Assembly (NCBI RefSeq): GCF_006538705.1
Contig: NZ_BJLP01000025.1
Location: 1-55,836, forward strand
DNA: 55,836 bases
Reading direction: 5' to 3'
Source of the DNA: Cellulomonas uda
GTDB lineage: Bacteria > Actinomycetota > Actinomycetes > Actinomycetales > Cellulomonadaceae
Positions 8,379 to 16,479 of the stretch are shown piece by piece (within the stretch, counting starts at the first letter, position 1; every line of letters starts with the position of its first letter). The notes under the pieces were generated by a model. The model was not told the origin of the DNA, searched no databases, and worked only from the letters and a program-made list of their open reading frames with translations. The position numbers and the translations under genes were made by a program.

Positions 8379-9707
8379 CTAACCGAGCAGCGCGGGGCGG
8401 TCCGCCCCGGCACGAGCGAGCGGACGGACCGGTGGGCCCGTCCAGGAGACCTGTGGCGCGTACGCCCGCGCCGAGCGGTCCGCATCGGCCACCGCGAGGC
8501 CGACGCAGAGCCAGAACATCGTCGTGAACTGGGTGATGAACGCGACGCTCGTCAGTCCCGGGATCACCGCGACGACGGCGACGAGGGCCGCGTTGCGGCG
8601 CGTGCGCAGGACCGCGACGAAGGCCGCGAGCGACGCTCCGACGAGCACGAGCAGGGGCAGCACGCCGTAGTCGAGGCCGAGGAGGATCGGGGCGGAGTCG
8701 ATCGAGCCGAAGCTGCCGTACCGCGTCTCGCCCGCCGCGTTCGTCGTCATGGACCCCGTGCCGCCCAGCCAGCTCATCTCGGGCACGAGGGACAGCAGGT
8801 CGCCGCGGTAGTCCGCGCTGTTCGACGCCTCGTCTCCGGCGGCGGTGAACACGTCGCTCGTGAGCGGGACCGCGATCGCGGCGCCGACGACGAGCAGGGC
8901 CGCGACGACCCGGCGGAACGCCGGCGTCACGGCCGACCCGAGCAGGACGAGGCACCCGACGAGGGCCAGGATCGTCGAGATCATGCCGATCCGGCTGAAC
9001 GTCACGACCGCGGCGAACGCGACCGCCGTGAGCACGAGCGCCTTGGCGGCCGACCGCAGGCGGCTGACCCAGACGAACGGCACGGACATCGCGAGGGCGC
9101 CGCCGAGCGCGATCGCGCTCCCCCACGCGCCCTCGGCGCGCGGGACGCCGCCGCGCCACCGGATGCCCGACCAGCGCGCGTAGCCGTTGCCGCCGAGCTT
9201 GATGTCGACGAAGACGTTGTTCCGCGTGAAGAACTCGAGGATCGCGAGCGTGGCGACCACGCCGAACGCGACGGCGACGACCGTCGCGACGTCACCCGGC
9301 TCGACCCGCATGCCGATGATCCGTCCGGCCAGGTAGGCGACGCCCCAGCCGATCACCGCCGCGAACGCGCGCTCGAGGGTCACGATGCCCGCGACGAAGC
9401 CGACCGCGACCGCGCCGAGCACGAGCACGAGCGCCGCGTCGAACGCGCGCAGGCGCATGTCGCTGCCGTGCCACAACGCGACGATGCAGCCCAGGCAGGC
9501 TGCCAGCAAGGGCGTGACGAACACGCCGAACCCCGCTCCCACCCACGGCGGCACGAGGCACAGGGCGGCGAGGCACCCGACGACGCCGAGCACCGGGCGC
9601 GCGCGGATGACGACGACGAAGACCGCGCCGACGGCCAGCACGAGGAGCATGACCGACAGCCCGTCGGGACTCCCGAGGATCTGGGCCACGCCACCTCCCC
9701 ACCCCAC
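8379..9707 (-). CDS. O-antigen ligase/polymerase-like (Wzy-type) membrane protein
   Basis: A 442-residue protein with about eleven to twelve hydrophobic segments and a longer hydrophilic loop around residues 270-320 (SDVFTAAGDEASNSADYRGD region). This is the layout of the Wzy_C/O-antigen ligase family. Such proteins polymerise undecaprenyl-linked repeat units on the outer face of the membrane, or ligate glycans. The GGxGYARWSG segment and the Arg-rich loops agree with polymerases of actinobacterial exopolysaccharide clusters, but sequence similarity in this family is always low. It heads an operon with the Wzz/kinase gene, as expected for a polymerase and its chain-length regulator. The promoter upstream carries two GGGTGA boxes 22 bases apart. 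Confidence 0.8.
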   Translation of the reverse strand: MGWGGGVAQILGSPDGLSVMLLVLAVGAVFVVVIRARPVLGVVGCLAALCLVPPWVGAGFGVFVTPLLAACLGCIVALWHGSDMRLRAFDAALVLVLGAVAVGFVAGIVTLERAFAAVIGWGVAYLAGRIIGMRVEPGDVATVVAVAFGVVATLAILEFFTRNNVFVDIKLGGNGYARWSGIRWRGGVPRAEGAWGSAIALGGALAMSVPFVWVSRLRSAAKALVLTAVAFAAVVTFSRIGMISTILALVGCLVLLGSAVTPAFRRVVAALLVVGAAIAVPLTSDVFTAAGDEASNSADYRGDLLSLVPEMSWLGGTGSMTTNAAGETRYGSFGSIDSAPILLGLDYGVLPLLVLVGASLAAFVAVLRTRRNAALVAVVAVIPGLTSVAFITQFTTMFWLCVGLAVADADRSARAYAPQVSWTGPPVRPLARAGADRPALLG

Positions 9708-9730
9708 GCGTGAACGACCCCGGAGGCGTC

Positions 9731-9803
9731 AGTATGCGCCGTGCACCGCACGAATCCGGACAACCCGGATGATCTTCACCCCGGATGGACGGGACCTTCA
9801 CCC
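9731..9803 (-). promoter_or_regulatory. Polymerase-operon promoter with tandem GGGTGA boxes
   Basis: Reading on the minus strand, a GGGTGAAG box begins at 9781 and the -10-like CATACT begins at 9736, 45 bases downstream. A second GGGTGAAG begins at 9803, 22 bases further upstream. Between the proximal box and the -10 lies the 19-base element (9751-9769) also found in front of the tagD-like gene. Confidence 0.65.
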
Positions 9804-9816
9804 AGATGCTCGCAGG

Positions 9817-10932
9817 TCACCCGCCGGTCGGGGACACGCGGGGCCGGCGGGCCAGGAACGGCGCCTCGAACAGCCACCGCACGGGGACGCGGTCACGCAG
9901 CGCGGTCAGCAGGGTGCCCACCGCGAGCCCCGCGAGCACGAGCGCCGGGACCGTGACCCACCACGGAGCGTCGACGGCGAGACACACCGCGACGACCCCG
10001 AGCATCACGGGGAAGTGCGACGCGTAGTAGACGATCGAGCTGCGTCCGACGTACCGCAGCGCGGCCGTCGACCGGTGCGACAGCGAGGCCGCACCCAGCA
10101 CCGCGACCGCGACTCCCGCGAGCGAGAGCGGGACGAACAGGGGGTCGTAGTTCACGCCCCGGTCGATCCCGGAGGCCACCGCGAACCCGAGCGCCGCGGC
10201 CGCGAGCACAGCGACGAGCACCCGGCGCCCGCGCAGGAGGGCGGGCACGTCCGGGACGCTGCGCGCGACCCACGCCCCCGTGAAGAAGAACACGCCGTAG
10301 AACAGCATGCGGTGCGGCAGGTACGCCGTGACGACGACGCACGCCACGAGCATCGTCAGCGGCGGGACCCACGCGGGCAGGCGGCGCAGGAGCGGCGCGA
10401 CCGCGTAGAAGCAGCCGATGTAGAACAGGAACCACAGGTACGACTTCGCGATGTAGAGCTGCGGCGTCCACCACGGGTACCCGTTCGTGCCGTCGATCGC
10501 CAGGAAGATCCAGACCCACACCAGGTACGGCCACGCGATGAGCGCGATCTTGCCCCGGTAGTACGTCGCCGTCGGCTTGGCGAGCGAGCGCGGGAGCAGC
10601 AGCCCCGACAGGAACATCAGTGTCGGCATCCGGAACGGCAGCAGCGCGTCGTTGAACGCGACCAGCCAGGCCGGCACGTCGACGCCCTCGATGCGCGGGA
10701 TCGAGACCGCGTGCCACAGGAGCATGAGCAGGATCGCCCCGCCGCGCAGCGTGTCCATCCACTCGTGCCGTGCCCGCGGCCCGCGCACGGCCTGCGGCGG
10801 TGCGGTCGGCTCGGGCGCCGGCAGCGCCGACACCACGGTGGGCGCGGGAAGGTCCGAGACGGCCGCGACCGTCTCGGACCCACCGTCGGCTCGGCTCGTC
10901 GCGTCAGGCGCGAGATCCGGGTCGGGTGCCAT
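9817..10932 (-). CDS. Acyltransferase family 3 membrane protein (second copy)
   Basis: A 371-residue acyltransferase-3 protein. After an Ala/Pro-rich N-terminal region of about 55 residues comes the family motif HEWMDTLRGGAILLMLLWH, in which the Arg and His are the conserved catalytic-region residues, then about ten membrane segments. The start is the ATG at 10932, just after the stop of the 1491-residue secreted protein gene (14 bases). The frame stays open much further upstream inside that gene, but that extension is a shadow. Its position suggests co-transcription with the large secreted protein gene. It may therefore acylate either the polysaccharide or a glycan on a surface protein. It is clearly distinct in sequence from the copy at 4959-6104, so each probably has its own acceptor. 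Confidence 0.88.
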   Translation of the reverse strand: MAPDPDLAPDATSRADGGSETVAAVSDLPAPTVVSALPAPEPTAPPQAVRGPRARHEWMDTLRGGAILLMLLWHAVSIPRIEGVDVPAWLVAFNDALLPFRMPTLMFLSGLLLPRSLAKPTATYYRGKIALIAWPYLVWVWIFLAIDGTNGYPWWTPQLYIAKSYLWFLFYIGCFYAVAPLLRRLPAWVPPLTMLVACVVVTAYLPHRMLFYGVFFFTGAWVARSVPDVPALLRGRRVLVAVLAAAALGFAVASGIDRGVNYDPLFVPLSLAGVAVAVLGAASLSHRSTAALRYVGRSSIVYYASHFPVMLGVVAVCLAVDAPWWVTVPALVLAGLAVGTLLTALRDRVPVRWLFEAPFLARRPRVSPTGG

Positions 10933-10946
10933 GCGTGCGCCTTCCG

Positions 10947-13900
10947 TCAGTCGAGCTCCAGCGACGACACGTCGTCCCAGGTGTACGTGATCGGACCGTT
11001 CGGTGTCGAGGCCGCCGCGTACTGGCCGATGCCGACGCCGCCGGCGTCCTGCAGCTCCGCGGTCGAGTCGTTCGCCGTGACCTGCCACGTCGTCGGCTCG
11101 GTCGCGGACGTCCAGACGCGTCCGCGCAGCGCGGTCGTGCCCGAGCCGTCTGCCTGGAGCCGGATCTTGAGCTGCGTGCCCGGCGCGTAGGTCACTCCCG
11201 ACACCGTGCTCGACGCCAGCACGGTCTCGCCCGTGGACAGGCGCCGCAGCAGCTGCACGGTGAGCACGCCCGTCTGCGAGAACCGCGTGTTGAGCGCGTA
11301 CTCCGACGTCCAGCCCGTGCCCATGCGGGCCGAGACCCACGCGGTGACGGTGCCGGTGCTCGACAGCTTGTCCAGCGCCACCTTCGCGGTCACGTCGACG
11401 TCGCCACCGGCCGCCCCGTCGAGCCGCGCCTTGGGCGTCGAGCCCGGGTTCACGGTGACCGTGCCGGCCGATCCCGTCGCCTTGAACAGCGACGCCGAGC
11501 CGGCGAGCGTCCACGCGCCACCGGTCTCCGCGCTCCCCCAGCCGCTCGTCGTCGTCCGCGTGAACGTGTCGAGCGCGAGCTGCTGCGGGCCCGTGGGAGC
11601 CGTGACGGTCACGGTCTGCGAGACCGGCGCGCTCGCCAGGCCGTCGTCGTCGGTCACGACGAGCGTCACGGTGTGCTCGCCCTCCGTCGTGAACGTGTGG
11701 GACGCGGTCGCGCCCGAACCGCCCGCGACGGCGCCGTCGAACGTCCACCGGTAGGACGCCACGGTGCCGTCCGGGTCGCTCGAGCCGCTGCCGTCCACGG
11801 ACACCGTCAGGTCCGACGCCTCCCAGTCGAACGCGGCCGTGGGCGCCTGGTTCACGGGCGGGGCGGTCGTCGTGACGGTCGTGGTGACCGGCGCGCTCGT
11901 CGCACCGTCGTCGTCCGTGACCACGAGGCTCACCGTGTGCGGGCCGGCCGTGGCCGCGGTGAACGTCGCCGTGGCGCCGTCCTGCGACGACACCTCGCCG
12001 TCGAACGTCCAGCGGTAGGAGACGACCTCGCCGTCCGGGTCGCTCGAGCCCGCCGCGTCCACCGACACGACGAGGTGGTCCACCGTCGCGTCGAACGCCG
12101 CGGTGGGCGCCTGGTTGGGCAGCGTCGTCGTCACGGTCGCGCTGGCCGTGTCGCTCGCGCCGTCGTCGTCCGTCACCTTGAGGGTCACGACGTGCTCGCC
12201 CGCGGTCGCGAACTCGTGGGTCGGGTTCGCGAGCGTCGACGTGGTGCCGTCGTCGAACGTCCACAGGTGGCTCGCGACCGTGCCGTCCGGGTCGCTCGCG
12301 GTCGAGGTCAGGTGGACCGTCAGGTCCTCGACGCTCGAGGTGAAGCTCGCGGTCGGCGCCTGGTTCGGGACCGTGCCCGAGCCGAGCGTGTAGTGCTGGG
12401 CGACCTGCTGGGCCGTGAGCGCCACCGGGTAGACCGCGACCTCGTCGATCGCGCCGGCGAACCACGGCTGCGGACCCCACGTGTTGTCACCGCCGATGCG
12501 CCAGTACCCGGTGTAGGCCTGCGCGCCCGTCTGCGGGTTCGTGCCCTGGAGCACGCCGTCGACGTACAGCCGCATGCCGGCGGACGACTGCGTCGCGACG
12601 AGGTGGTGCCACGTGCCGTCGTTGAAGCTGCCCGGCGTGGTGATGGTGCTGGCCTCGCCGGTCCAGACCCCGAACGTCAGCGTGCCGTCGGTCTCCATGT
12701 ACACATGCCGGTCGTAGTTGCTCGACAGCCCGGACGTCGCGTCGCCGAACCCGATCAGCTTGCCGCCGGCCGTGCTCGTCGTGCGGAACCAGAGCTCCTG
12801 CGAGTACGTCGTCGGGTTCACGACCGCGCCCGTGGCGCTCACGAGGGCGTTCGCCGCGCCGCTGAAGGACACGCCCACGTTGCCCGCGGGGACCTGCACG
12901 CCGCTCGCCACGCTGCGCGTCACCGTGCCCTTGTAGGAGCCGGTGTTGCCCCACGGACCCGAGTCCGCCGCCGTCGTGCCGGTCGCCTCGCCGAGCCGCC
13001 AGTACAGGTCGGGCGAGAGCCCGAACACCGCGGCGCCGTACGCGTCGGCCGGCGCGGCCGGGACCGCCGAGGTCCGGCCGGACGCGACCCAGTGCTCGTC
13101 GACCTGCGCCGGGGTGAGCGCGGACGGGTAGACGGCGACCTCGTCGATCTGGCCGTTGAAGTAGCCCTGCGCGGTCCACGGCGTGTCACCGCCGATGCGC
13201 CAGTACCCCGAGTAGCTCTGCGCGGACGTCACGTCCGAGCGCCGGCCGACACGCGAGCCGTCGACGAACAGCTGCATCCCGCCCGAGCCGAGCGTCGCCA
13301 CCACGTGGTGCCACTCGTTGTCGTTGTACGCCTTGGCGCTCTGCAGCGTCTGCGACGAGCCCGGGTAGACCCCGAACAGGAGGCGTCCGTTGGTGTCCAT
13401 GTAGACGTGCCGGTCGTAGCTGGTCGAGTTGCCCGTGCGGTTGTTGCCGAAGCCGACGATCTTGCCGCCGTTCTTCGTCGTCGTGCGGAACCACGCCTCG
13501 ATCGAGAACGTCTGCGGTCCGGGGATCCGGGCCTGCGTGGACGCGTACCCCGAGCTCGTGCCGCTGAACCGCGACGCGGTGTCCGCGTCGCCCGTGATCG
13601 CACCGGCGGCGCCGCGCGTCACCCCGCTCTGCGCGATCGCGTCGGACGTGCCCGCCCAGTCCTCGACCGTCGAGCCCGACGCCTCACCCAGGCGCCAGTA
13701 GCCCGTCGCACCGTCGTCGTACACGGCCGCGGAGTAGTCGCTGAGCGAGCCCGTCGCGCTGATCGTCACGGACACCGGCGGTGCCTGCGCGACGTTCCCC
13801 CAGGGGTCCGTCGCCGTGACGATGTACGTCTGCGTGCTGCCGGGCGTCCTGCCCGGGTCGTTGACGGACCGGGTCACCGGCAGCCAGAACTTCGCCGTGA

Positions 13901-15422
13901 TCGTCTCGGTGAAGATCGGGGTCGTCGCGGTCGAGCCGCGGTACACCTTGTAGGTCAGCGTCTCGTTGTCGCGGTCCCACGTCGTCGGGAACGTCACGCG
14001 GGCCAGTCCGGACACCCGCGACGACGCCGACGCACGCCACGGGTTGCCCTCGACGTCCTCGGTCAGCGGGCCCATCTTGTTCGGCGCCTTGTCCGGGGTC
14101 GCGAAGCGCACGAGACCCTGCTGGCCACGGTTGTTCACGCCGGGGAACTCCCCGCCGAACACCACGTAGTCGTCGTTGCCCGTGACGCTCCAGCCGGCCT
14201 GCCCCTGCCCGGTGTAGCTGCCCGAGATGAGGTCGGGGTACCAGGTGAGCAGCGACGGTGCCGGCTCGCCCGCGTGGTGCGGGTAGCCGTAGATGTCGGG
14301 GGTGTTGACCCCCGTGGCGTGGTCCGTGAACGCGGTGCCGTAGTGGATGGTCCACGGGTCGGTCTGCGGGAAGCCGCCCATGTTGCCGCAGTAGTGCTCG
14401 TGGGTCACCAGGTACACGACGCTGTTCGCGGTGAACGACGAGTAGCCGTCCCCGTGGCAGTCGGCGACCCACTCGACCGCGCCCGTGGGCGCGTCGAGCT
14501 TGAACACGCCCTCGACGTTGCCGCCGTCACCGTAGTGGTAGCCCGTGCCGTAGACCTTGTCGCCCAGCACGTTGAGGTCGAGGATCGCGGACGTCGTCCC
14601 GGCGTTGCGGATCGTCGAGTTCGCGGGCAGCGGGATCACGTCGCCCGTCGTCGGGTGGACCGACGCGAGCCCGTAGTAGCTCTGGCCGCCGATCGTCGTG
14701 AAGCGGCCGCCGACGAACACCTTGTCGGTCGCCGGCGAGTAGGCCAGCGACGTGACGGGGGCGTTGGCGTCCGCCTGGAACGAGGTGAGCGCGCCGGTCT
14801 GCGCGTCGAGGGCCGCGAGGTACATGCGCGGGACGAGCGTGCCGCCGGTGGTGCTCGCGACCGACTTGAAGTTGCCGCCCACGTACACCGTGGTGTTGCT
14901 CGCCGCGATCGTGAGCCCTGCGGACGCGAGGGTGGGCTTGAAGCCCGCGACGACCTTGTTGGTGGCCGTGTCGATCGCCGCGACGCGCACGTGGTACACA
15001 CCGTCGACCTTGTTGAAGTCGCCCGTCACGTACACGCGCTTGCCGTCGGGCGAGCGCGTGATGCCGCGGGCCTGCCCGTCGAGGCTCGGCGCGAAGCTCG
15101 AGATGAGCTCGCCGGTACGGATGTCGAACGCCAGGAGGTTGTTGCGCACCACGGTGTTCTGCCCGGGCGCGGCACCCGCGGGGCGCGCCGTCGTGAACTT
15201 GCCCGCGGCGTACACCGTGTTGCCGACGACGACCTGGTCCCACACGACACCGTCGATCTGGACGGTGGGGAGCGGGTCGGTCGAGACCGTGACGGGGGTG
15301 TCCGGGTCGGCCGGGTCGACCGGCTTCGTGTCGGCCGCGGCCGGCAACGCGGTGCCGACGGCGACGAGCGCCGCGGCCCCCACGGCGGCCGCCACGCGCC
15401 GCACGAAATTGCTCCTAACCAT
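10947..15422 (-). CDS. Large secreted multidomain protein: beta-propeller, two LamG, three PKD, C-terminal module
   Basis: A 1491-residue exported protein. The start is the ATG at 15422, with GGAGGG seven bases before it and a signal peptide behind it (FVRRVAAAVGAAALVAVGTA, cleavage near ALPAAADT). Residues of about 45-440 form a propeller-like repeat region (VYVTGDFNKVDGVYHVRVAA-type repeats, Asp and Gly rich). A fibronectin-like stretch follows (about 455-550). Next are two LamG/concanavalin-like domains (about 562-779 and 792-1014, each opening YWRLGEA), three PKD domains (about 1019-1278, each NQAPTA...) and a module of about 210 residues opening LALDTFTRTTTSGWG. That last module recurs twice in the 822-residue protein at 30.2 kb. 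There is no LPXTG and no enzyme motif I can name, so carbohydrate binding or adhesion is likely. It is the first gene of an operon with the acyltransferase. Confidence 0.9.
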   Translation of the reverse strand: MVRSNFVRRVAAAVGAAALVAVGTALPAAADTKPVDPADPDTPVTVSTDPLPTVQIDGVVWDQVVVGNTVYAAGKFTTARPAGAAPGQNTVVRNNLLAFDIRTGELISSFAPSLDGQARGITRSPDGKRVYVTGDFNKVDGVYHVRVAAIDTATNKVVAGFKPTLASAGLTIAASNTTVYVGGNFKSVASTTGGTLVPRMYLAALDAQTGALTSFQADANAPVTSLAYSPATDKVFVGGRFTTIGGQSYYGLASVHPTTGDVIPLPANSTIRNAGTTSAILDLNVLGDKVYGTGYHYGDGGNVEGVFKLDAPTGAVEWVADCHGDGYSSFTANSVVYLVTHEHYCGNMGGFPQTDPWTIHYGTAFTDHATGVNTPDIYGYPHHAGEPAPSLLTWYPDLISGSYTGQGQAGWSVTGNDDYVVFGGEFPGVNNRGQQGLVRFATPDKAPNKMGPLTEDVEGNPWRASASSRVSGLARVTFPTTWDRDNETLTYKVYRGSTATTPIFTETITAKFWLPVTRSVNDPGRTPGSTQTYIVTATDPWGNVAQAPPVSVTISATGSLSDYSAAVYDDGATGYWRLGEASGSTVEDWAGTSDAIAQSGVTRGAAGAITGDADTASRFSGTSSGYASTQARIPGPQTFSIEAWFRTTTKNGGKIVGFGNNRTGNSTSYDRHVYMDTNGRLLFGVYPGSSQTLQSAKAYNDNEWHHVVATLGSGGMQLFVDGSRVGRRSDVTSAQSYSGYWRIGGDTPWTAQGYFNGQIDEVAVYPSALTPAQVDEHWVASGRTSAVPAAPADAYGAAVFGLSPDLYWRLGEATGTTAADSGPWGNTGSYKGTVTRSVASGVQVPAGNVGVSFSGAANALVSATGAVVNPTTYSQELWFRTTSTAGGKLIGFGDATSGLSSNYDRHVYMETDGTLTFGVWTGEASTITTPGSFNDGTWHHLVATQSSAGMRLYVDGVLQGTNPQTGAQAYTGYWRIGGDNTWGPQPWFAGAIDEVAVYPVALTAQQVAQHYTLGSGTVPNQAPTASFTSSVEDLTVHLTSTASDPDGTVASHLWTFDDGTTSTLANPTHEFATAGEHVVTLKVTDDDGASDTASATVTTTLPNQAPTAAFDATVDHLVVSVDAAGSSDPDGEVVSYRWTFDGEVSSQDGATATFTAATAGPHTVSLVVTDDDGATSAPVTTTVTTTAPPVNQAPTAAFDWEASDLTVSVDGSGSSDPDGTVASYRWTFDGAVAGGSGATASHTFTTEGEHTVTLVVTDDDGLASAPVSQTVTVTAPTGPQQLALDTFTRTTTSGWGSAETGGAWTLAGSASLFKATGSAGTVTVNPGSTPKARLDGAAGGDVDVTAKVALDKLSSTGTVTAWVSARMGTGWTSEYALNTRFSQTGVLTVQLLRRLSTGETVLASSTVSGVTYAPGTQLKIRLQADGSGTTALRGRVWTSATEPTTWQVTANDSTAELQDAGGVGIGQYAAASTPNGPITYTWDDVSSLELD

Positions 15423-15467
15423 GAGCTCGCCCTCCGACGCAGACACGCGCATAACTGGACAAGCCGG

Positions 15468-15563
15468 ACCTTATACACGCATCGGACAGCCGTGACCATC
15501 CGGGAAAACACTTCACCCACGGCCCTGGGGAGAATCACCCAGGAAGGTCCGCGGGTGTCACCC
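15468..15563 (-). promoter_or_regulatory. Promoter of the 1491-residue protein operon with three GGGTGA boxes
   Basis: On the minus strand, boxes GGGTGA begin at 15563, 15540 and 15518, spaced 23 and 22 bases, all in the same orientation. The proximal one is exactly 45 bases from the -10-like TAAGGT starting at 15473. This is the richest array of the box in the window. Confidence 0.65.
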
Positions 15564-15602
15564 GTGCGGGTGGCGTCGGTGGGTGCGGGACGCCGCCGGC
15601 GC

Positions 15603-16304
15603 TCAGCGGGGCGTCAGTCCCTGGTGGACCACGGGGGCGAGCCGGGGCGACAGGTCGACGACCGCGGCGAGCGGGAGCACCTGCGGGTCGGGGGCGACGA
15701 ACACGTACGTCGCGGTCGCCCGCTTGCCCGGCGCGAGGGGCGCGGAGGGCGTCGCGGCCCGCGGGTCGGAGTCGACGGTCGCGAGCGGCACGCCGTCGGC
15801 ACCCGCGTACAGCGACACCTGGAGGGTCGCCGGGTCGTACGCCTCGTCGGAGGAGTTGGTGAGCACGACGGTCAGCGCGTACGCGGGCCCCGAGACCTCG
15901 CCGGGGCCGTTGCCCTGCGAGGTGACGGACTCGACCTGCACGGCGACGCCCACCCCGCCGACCTCGGCCTCGCCCTCGGGCGGCGCGACGGTCGGCGTGC
16001 GGTCGCCGATCGGCGGCACCGGGACGACGACGGCCGGCCCACCCGACGCGGTGGGCGCGGGCCGGGGCTCGGCGGACGCCGTGGGCGCCGCGGTCGGCGC
16101 GGGACCGGCCGGGGCGGGGGTCGCGCTCGGTGTGACCGCCGCGGTCGTCACCGCAGCGGCCGAGGGGGTCGTCGTGGCGCGCGCGCCAGGCTCGTCGTCA
16201 CCCGAGGCCGACACCGCGACCACGACGCCCACGGCGAGCACGGCGAGCGCCGCACCCCCGACCCACCAGCGCCGCGCACCGCGCGTGACCGGCTCCTCCG
16301 CCAT
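15603..16304 (-). CDS. Membrane-anchored extracytoplasmic protein, unknown function
   Basis: A 233-residue protein. A short basic cytoplasmic start (residues 1-12) is followed by one membrane helix (WWVGGAALAVLAVGVVVAV), then a linker of about 70 residues rich in Ala, Pro and Thr. The C-terminal domain of about 120 residues is strand-rich, with VQVESVTSQGNGP and YALTVVLTNSSDEAYD segments. That domain resembles the DUF4352-type immunoglobulin fold found in many actinobacterial lipoproteins and anchored proteins, but I am not certain of the family. It sits alone, divergent from the pyruvyl transferase operon, and its promoter shares the box architecture of the cluster. This suggests that it belongs to the same regulon. 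A role at the cell surface is inference. Confidence 0.75.
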   Translation of the reverse strand: MAEEPVTRGARRWWVGGAALAVLAVGVVVAVSASGDDEPGARATTTPSAAAVTTAAVTPSATPAPAGPAPTAAPTASAEPRPAPTASGGPAVVVPVPPIGDRTPTVAPPEGEAEVGGVGVAVQVESVTSQGNGPGEVSGPAYALTVVLTNSSDEAYDPATLQVSLYAGADGVPLATVDSDPRAATPSAPLAPGKRATATYVFVAPDPQVLPLAAVVDLSPRLAPVVHQGLTPR

Positions 16305-16342
16305 GACTCGACCCTTCCGCCGGACCAGCGTGCACGGCGGTC

Positions 16343-16393
16343 AGTATGGCCCGGCGGACCCGCGCGTGGTGCCCGAAGTGCGCAGGAGCACCC
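16343..16393 (-). promoter_or_regulatory. Promoter of the anchored protein gene, GGGTGC box 45 bases from CATACT
   Basis: On the minus strand the box GGGTGC begins at 16393 and the -10-like CATACT at 16348. The box overlaps back-to-back with that of the divergent pyruvyl transferase promoter, forming the palindrome CACCCGGGTG. Confidence 0.6.
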
Positions 16394-16444
16394 GGGTGAT
16401 GTCTGGGACGAATGCACCCGAACCAGGACACCGCCACCTAGACT
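16394..16444 (+). promoter_or_regulatory. Promoter of the pyruvyl transferase operon, GGGTGA box 45 bases from TAGACT
   Basis: The box GGGTGATGTC begins at 16394 and the -10 TAGACT at 16439, about 35 bases before the GTG start. A GGGACGAA segment follows the box, as in the DUF4012 promoter at 40.8 kb. Confidence 0.65.
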
Positions 16445-16479
16445 CGCGCCGACGTCCGGAGCTGCCCGAGGAGGCGAAC

